From contig CALNVZ010002045.1 in the NCBI GenBank assembly GCA_940671915.1, positions 15,598-79,597 of the forward strand: a DNA stretch of 64,000 bases, written 5' to 3'. Both the position numbers and the translations under genes were made by a program. Positions 59,525 to 64,000 of this stretch are shown piece after piece. Source of the stretch: Paracentrotus lividus. Lineage: Eukaryota; Echinodermata; Echinoidea; Camarodonta; Echinidae. Every line of letters starts with the position of its first letter. Position 1 is the first letter of the stretch. The notes beneath the pieces are model-generated. The model had not been told where the DNA came from and ran no database searches. It saw only the letters and a list, made by a program, of their open reading frames with translations.

Positions 59525-60400
59525 ATGCCACTAACACAAGTAACAGAACGAACAACCATAAGTTACTGCCCCGCGATCTTAACCATGGCTCTGGTATTTA
59601 TCATTATTATTTCTCAAAGCGGTAGATTTAGATGTACCTTAGCACTCACTAATTATGTTCATGACAAGTTTTTTTGACATTATTAAAATTAGCAAACAAA
59701 TTGGTACAGCGATATGAACCAATCACTGTGACCGCTGGGTGGGGGCGGTCATAAATTCTGATTATTGTTCACTTTCATTGGCTGAAAATTAATTTAATTT
59801 GGCATTAATCAGTCTCTCAAAATGGTTTTTGCAATAATTTTTGCGAAAAAAAAACAAAAAAAGAACAAAAAAACAAACACAAAAGGTCGAAAAAAACAAG
59901 GAATCAACATAGAAAATATCATAAAAACAAATGAAATACACAAGGAATTTAGTTCGATATCAATTTTTTTTCCAAGTACAATGGTTAGGAATCATATAAA
60001 GATTATGCAAACACAAAATTAGCATTCCAAAAGCTGTAGTTTGTCAATTAGAACAAAAATTATGATTTCATGCAATGCATAAATAAGCATAATTAATTCA
60101 TATAAAGTAAATTATCATTATTATGGGAAAATTAACAATGCCTTCTTGTAGTTATATCACACATTACCATCGTGCAAATTTCCGGCGCGCTCGCGCGATC
60201 AACAGCCAAGATCTTATAGGGGGCATCATGGCCCCCCTCCCTTACACGCCCCTCCCCCAGTCTTGACAGCTACCAAAACACCCCCATTGACTGACTAGGG
60301 TTGAGTTCATAAAATTTTTTACCACAGCGGATATAGTAATTGCTCAAAATGTACATTTATTGCATAATACATAATATATTCATTTTTCTGTACAATTTGC
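59525..60400. other. Non-coding stretch after the gap
   Basis: AT-rich with A-tracts. Nothing recognised. Confidence 0.4.
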
Positions 60401-60404
60401 CATA

Positions 60405-60830
60405 GGTCACACACGTGACCCACTAAAATGTCACACACGTGACCCGACATCACGATATAAATTAATAGATAAAAAAAGAAATTTCAGAGATATCTCCTAT
60501 CCAGTGGTAGTTTTTGGTTAACAGGTCCATAATGCATGTCTCACAGCAATAAGAACATTTCATCATTTTAAAACTCACAGGAATTTCAAATGAAATTGAA
60601 CTTTCAAAATCATGCTGTTCTGTGAAGTCACACACGTGACCCACTTCTTTTGACCTCTGGCCTTGAACATGCATATTGTAAATGTCAAAAAATATTTACA
60701 AATGATAGCCAACAAAATATATTAGCATGATATAAACATTAAATCAGTATATTTTTAAAATTGTTAGAGTTATAGCCAATTAAAGTCAAGATTTTGCATA
60801 ATTTCGGTCACACACGTGACCAAGAATGGT
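60405..60830 (+). repeat. Dispersed repeat with iterated tcacacacgtgacc motif
   Basis: The word gtcacacacgtgacc occurs at about 60407, 60430, 60629 and 60808, and its central cacgtg is palindromic. The stretch between matches the diverged copy at 55210-55450. Non-coding; probably a small mobile element whose ends I cannot fix. Confidence 0.65.
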
Positions 60831-62500
60831 CCAATGGACTTATTAAAAACACCCCCTCTCTCTCTCTCTTTCCCTCTCTCTCTCTCTCTCTCTCTAATAT
60901 AAACCCTGCCCATAATAATTTGCATGATAGTTGTCAAGAATGCAATGTATTGTTGAACTTTCTCACTGTGAGACTTTCCTATTGACTGAATTTGTTGAAA
61001 CTATTTATTAGATATCACAGGGGTGTGTTTGGATCATCGGAGTCTCATACAACTCAAGCAGGTCAAATCATACTCAGCAATAATTGTATTACTTCATTTC
61101 AAATCAGACAGCAGGAATCAAACTAGTCATTCTGGTTGTGCAGGTATATCTAAATACTTTTCGTAAAGCAAGTTTGTGATCCCTCTATGTATAACACATC
61201 AGATATTATTTTGTAGAGACCATCTACGTTTGCCAGGATTATGATCAAGGAATAGCAATTATCTTCGAACACTATTTTTTTTGCGCGAGTAAGCTCATGA
61301 TTTATTCCTCCATAATTCATCGAACGAACTACCACGGCGTTTATTAATTCTATCTACAGGTGGATTAGGGAGAGCTTTTTACTACACCTGACTATTCATA
61401 CTATAAAGTGAGTACTACAATCAAATTTCAGTTATTGTGTTGTTGTCTTTATAATTTTTTTTGAATAAACAAAGTGTGGCTTATAAAGGAGCCACAAATT
61501 ATATCAAGCGTAGATATCGAGTGACATTGGATTTTTAAGGTTTTATCAATTGGTCTAACAGGCAGTTGATTCAATTCTCCGATTGTCTAACAACACATGT
61601 TGTGTGAGACAAATAGGCCTATATACATTTCTTTTCAAACATTTATATTGTTTTTTTGAAGCGCTCATTGCCAAAAAGAAGCTAGGCAGAATTTACTTTT
61701 TTAATTTAAAAAAATATTTTTTTAATGGAAAATTTAGCACAGCTTACAAAAGGGATAAACAAAACGCACAAGACATCTGCGTTTATCTACTTCGCGATTA
61801 ATGCATGTTAAATTAATTTCATCAATAGTCAGGAATAACTGCCTCCGCCCAAAAAAAAAAAATGAACAAAAATAAAAAAAAAATCCTTTGAACATGACGC
61901 AGCAAATATTTGTCGGTACTGACGTTTACAGTTACAAAAGACATGGATTTGTCGTGTGATTTCCAACAACATTATCTTTCATGATCGGAACATAGTGTTA
62001 TAACATCGGTAAATCTGCCAATTGGTTCCTAAACCACTTTGACTACTGCACGATTTGATCTATCGCACTTGGTCTATATTTCATTATTGATCTACAACGC
62101 AGCATCGTCTAATTACTATACTTTCTCTCTCATCCCCACAACCTCTCTCTCTCTTTCTTTACGTACCAATGTCTTCCACTACCTCTTTCTTATTGTATCC
62201 TCTCCTTTTCGCGCGAGAGACATGACTTATATAAGTTTATTTAGCTTGTACATAATGTTATTACCTTTTCATGATTTTCACGATTACCTTGTTTTTTACC
62301 TGTACTTTCCTTTTGACATATACTATGTATTATTGAAATTGATATTCGAAACTGTTACTACTTGTATTTGTAATTTTTGTAATTTTTGTATAGACCTTGC
62401 CCCTAACCACGGGTTGACGGGTCCTGGTTTTCTGTGTTATGTAAGAATCTTTGTTTCAATTTAATAAAGATCATGATTAATCATATCATTGCTTTTTTGC
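60831..62500. other. Low-complexity stretch with weak gene-like fragments
   Basis: A (CT)n tract lies at 60857-60896. A minus-strand frame after a possible acceptor (61359-61150) reads VVVRSMNYGGINHELTRAKK and on to LANVDGLYKIISDVL, not recognised. A plus frame to 62462 is hydrophobic and AT-driven and ends beside AATAAAG at about 62462; this could be a LINE or transcript 3' end, but nothing supports a protein. Confidence 0.35.
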
Positions 62501-62699
62501 CTATATACCATTTTTTGTATCATGTATATTTGGTCTATGTCCATTTCGTCTTATGTCCACTTTGGTCACTTTTCGCAACAATATAGGTAGCGGATCAAAA
62601 ATATCATTTTGACTTAGACGGCAAATGCAATTAACAAGAGGCGGCGACTTTATGTCACGAATGGGGGGGGGTGGGGGGGCGGAAACACCGTCAGGCGGA

Positions 62700-62760
62700 A
62701 TAAAGCGATCCCAATAATATATATATTAGTATATATATATAATATATATATATATATTTT
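62700..62760. repeat. (TA)n microsatellite
   Basis: About 60 bp of mostly alternating T and A. Confidence 0.95.
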
Positions 62761-64000
62761 ATACAAAAATTCGAAAATATCAGTGTAGAACGGACCTTAC
62801 TTCGCATTATGTATAACTAATGAAATATTAGCATTGTATTCTTGACATACATTTTTTTTCTCCAATTTATTAGCTTCACGAGCTGATCACTAATAAACAA
62901 ATGCGTTAGGCGTTAAAACTTGGAGGTGGGGGAAATGACGGCCCCCACCCCGCCCAAGAAAAAAAATGGAGGGTGGCACATTCTTCGCCGCTCTCCGACC
63001 CCCTCCCCGGGAATCGCGCCAATGATTTACCGAGGCATTCGGCTATTAGACGAATTTGGCAATAGACCTAGTATGCATTAGACCAAATGAACTTAGAGCA
63101 AAATGTTAGTAGATGCTAAATGGGTTTAGCCAATAGGTATTTAGACAAACCGAATATTGGCACAACTGTTTTAAACCAAGTAAATAATAATATCATATCA
63201 TAGCCACCAGAGTTTTTCGGAACTAGAATGTATGATGATGCTATTAGGCATGAATATACTCACCAATAATGAAAATTAAATAAATTCCAAGGGCCTTTTG
63301 GGATTTTGTTTTTTCGTGTTGAAATCGTGGTTATTTCATGACGAATGGTGGCTGGACAAAAGTTACATGGTGTATCTTGAAGGTATTGGTTGATAGGGTA
63401 TTAGCAGGATGTAAGAAATGTGGATAATATGTTATGTTATTGTATTATTCAGTTGGCCGAAGCAATACATAAATGATATAATAGTATAGGCCTACAGTGG
63501 TATCCACATTGATTGAGGGGAAAACCCCCCCGAGGGTAGCGCTGGTTGCCGCCCCCCCCTCTCGAAAAAATGTAACCTCATGTTACGTCTCTCCTATCTC
63601 CCCATCAAAAAAATCCAAATATTTACTATTGATTCGCCGAAAAAAAAAAAAAAAGAACAAAAAGAAAAAAAAAAAAAAATAAAAAAAAAAAAGAAACAAA
63701 AGAAAGAAAAAAAAAAAAAAAAAGGTACAACCAAGTACTGAGTCCCGTCGCGTACCCCGCGACCCAGTTACCAACATAGAATGAATTGCAACGACTAATT
63801 GGACAGTAGGATGAAACTATAGTTTGACGCTTAGGATTTAATACATTTTAACTCTATGTCCTTCAGTTCTCCATGATCTCCTTTCAGGCAGAGGGTGTAG
63901 ATACCAGAAGTATATCATAATTTAGAATTCTATATGTACACCACTCTCATATAGAATACCTTTCTGTATGACCATTTATACGATAGCAGTATGTGGCGTA
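62761..64000. other. Non-coding end of the window
   Basis: Includes words of the type ggtctatgtcc/gacgaatttggcaatagacc on both sides of the TA repeat (about 62530 and 63050) that hint at an old TIR element, a poly-A/AAAG tract at 63639-63723 and no gene. Confidence 0.4.

Noticed and set aside
62039..62464. 141-codon hydrophobic plus frame
   Set aside because: AT-driven Phe/Leu/Tyr/Ser composition, no recognisable domain; a 3' UTR or LINE end is equally likely.

Overview
This is a eukaryotic, animal nuclear DNA window. It is AT-rich and loaded with microsatellites, homopolymer tracts, foldback elements, LINE relics and two runs of N. The one clear host gene is an intron-split NACHT-domain (NLR-type) immune receptor of the style hugely expanded in sea urchins and other echinoderms, so an echinoderm or another marine deuterostome is the best guess. 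This rests on protein style and repeat content; no species was identified.

Host gene, + strand, 3578 to about 38196: a linker exon (3578-3793), a large NACHT exon (9688-11036), two homologous LRR-like exons (16077-16426 and 27353-27885), a short exon (28426-28525) and a stop-containing exon (38134-38229). Junction phases agree throughout (1/1, 1/0, 0/2, 2/0, stop). The visible part would give about 752 residues; the N-terminal recruitment domain and promoter lie upstream of the window. The two LRR-like exons have the same entry and exit phases, so either could be spliced between the NACHT exon and the 100-bp exon.

The introns are a museum of mobile DNA. Intron 1 holds L2/CR1-type LINE copies, one split by a small TIR element, plus a second reverse-transcriptase relic. 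The intron after NACHT holds two TIR elements and a G-rich 318-bp element with a perfect 5-bp target duplication. The intron between the duplicated exons is almost entirely one element of about 10.06 kb (16823-26878) with terminal inverted repeats of roughly 160 bp. It carries, on the minus strand, a broken copy of a zinc-binding / nuclease-like / CXC-domain protein family that I know from invertebrate genomes but cannot name. The last intron holds two oppositely oriented clusters of a CG-rich palindromic motif, a 1-kb TA-flanked TIR element, a SINE tail and an RTE-like LINE fragment.

From 38.2 kb to the end I find no confident host gene. There are nested small TIR elements (38.4-40.2 kb), a direct duplication (42.6/44.3 kb), a tRNA-derived SINE (45.6-45.8 kb), and a very large inverted duplication (46.29-50.05 kb against 54.72-59.48 kb) whose right arm is full of small indels and ends beside an N gap. 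The tail is low-complexity DNA with a CACGTG-bearing dispersed repeat. All calls come from reading the sequence; no search or alignment was run.
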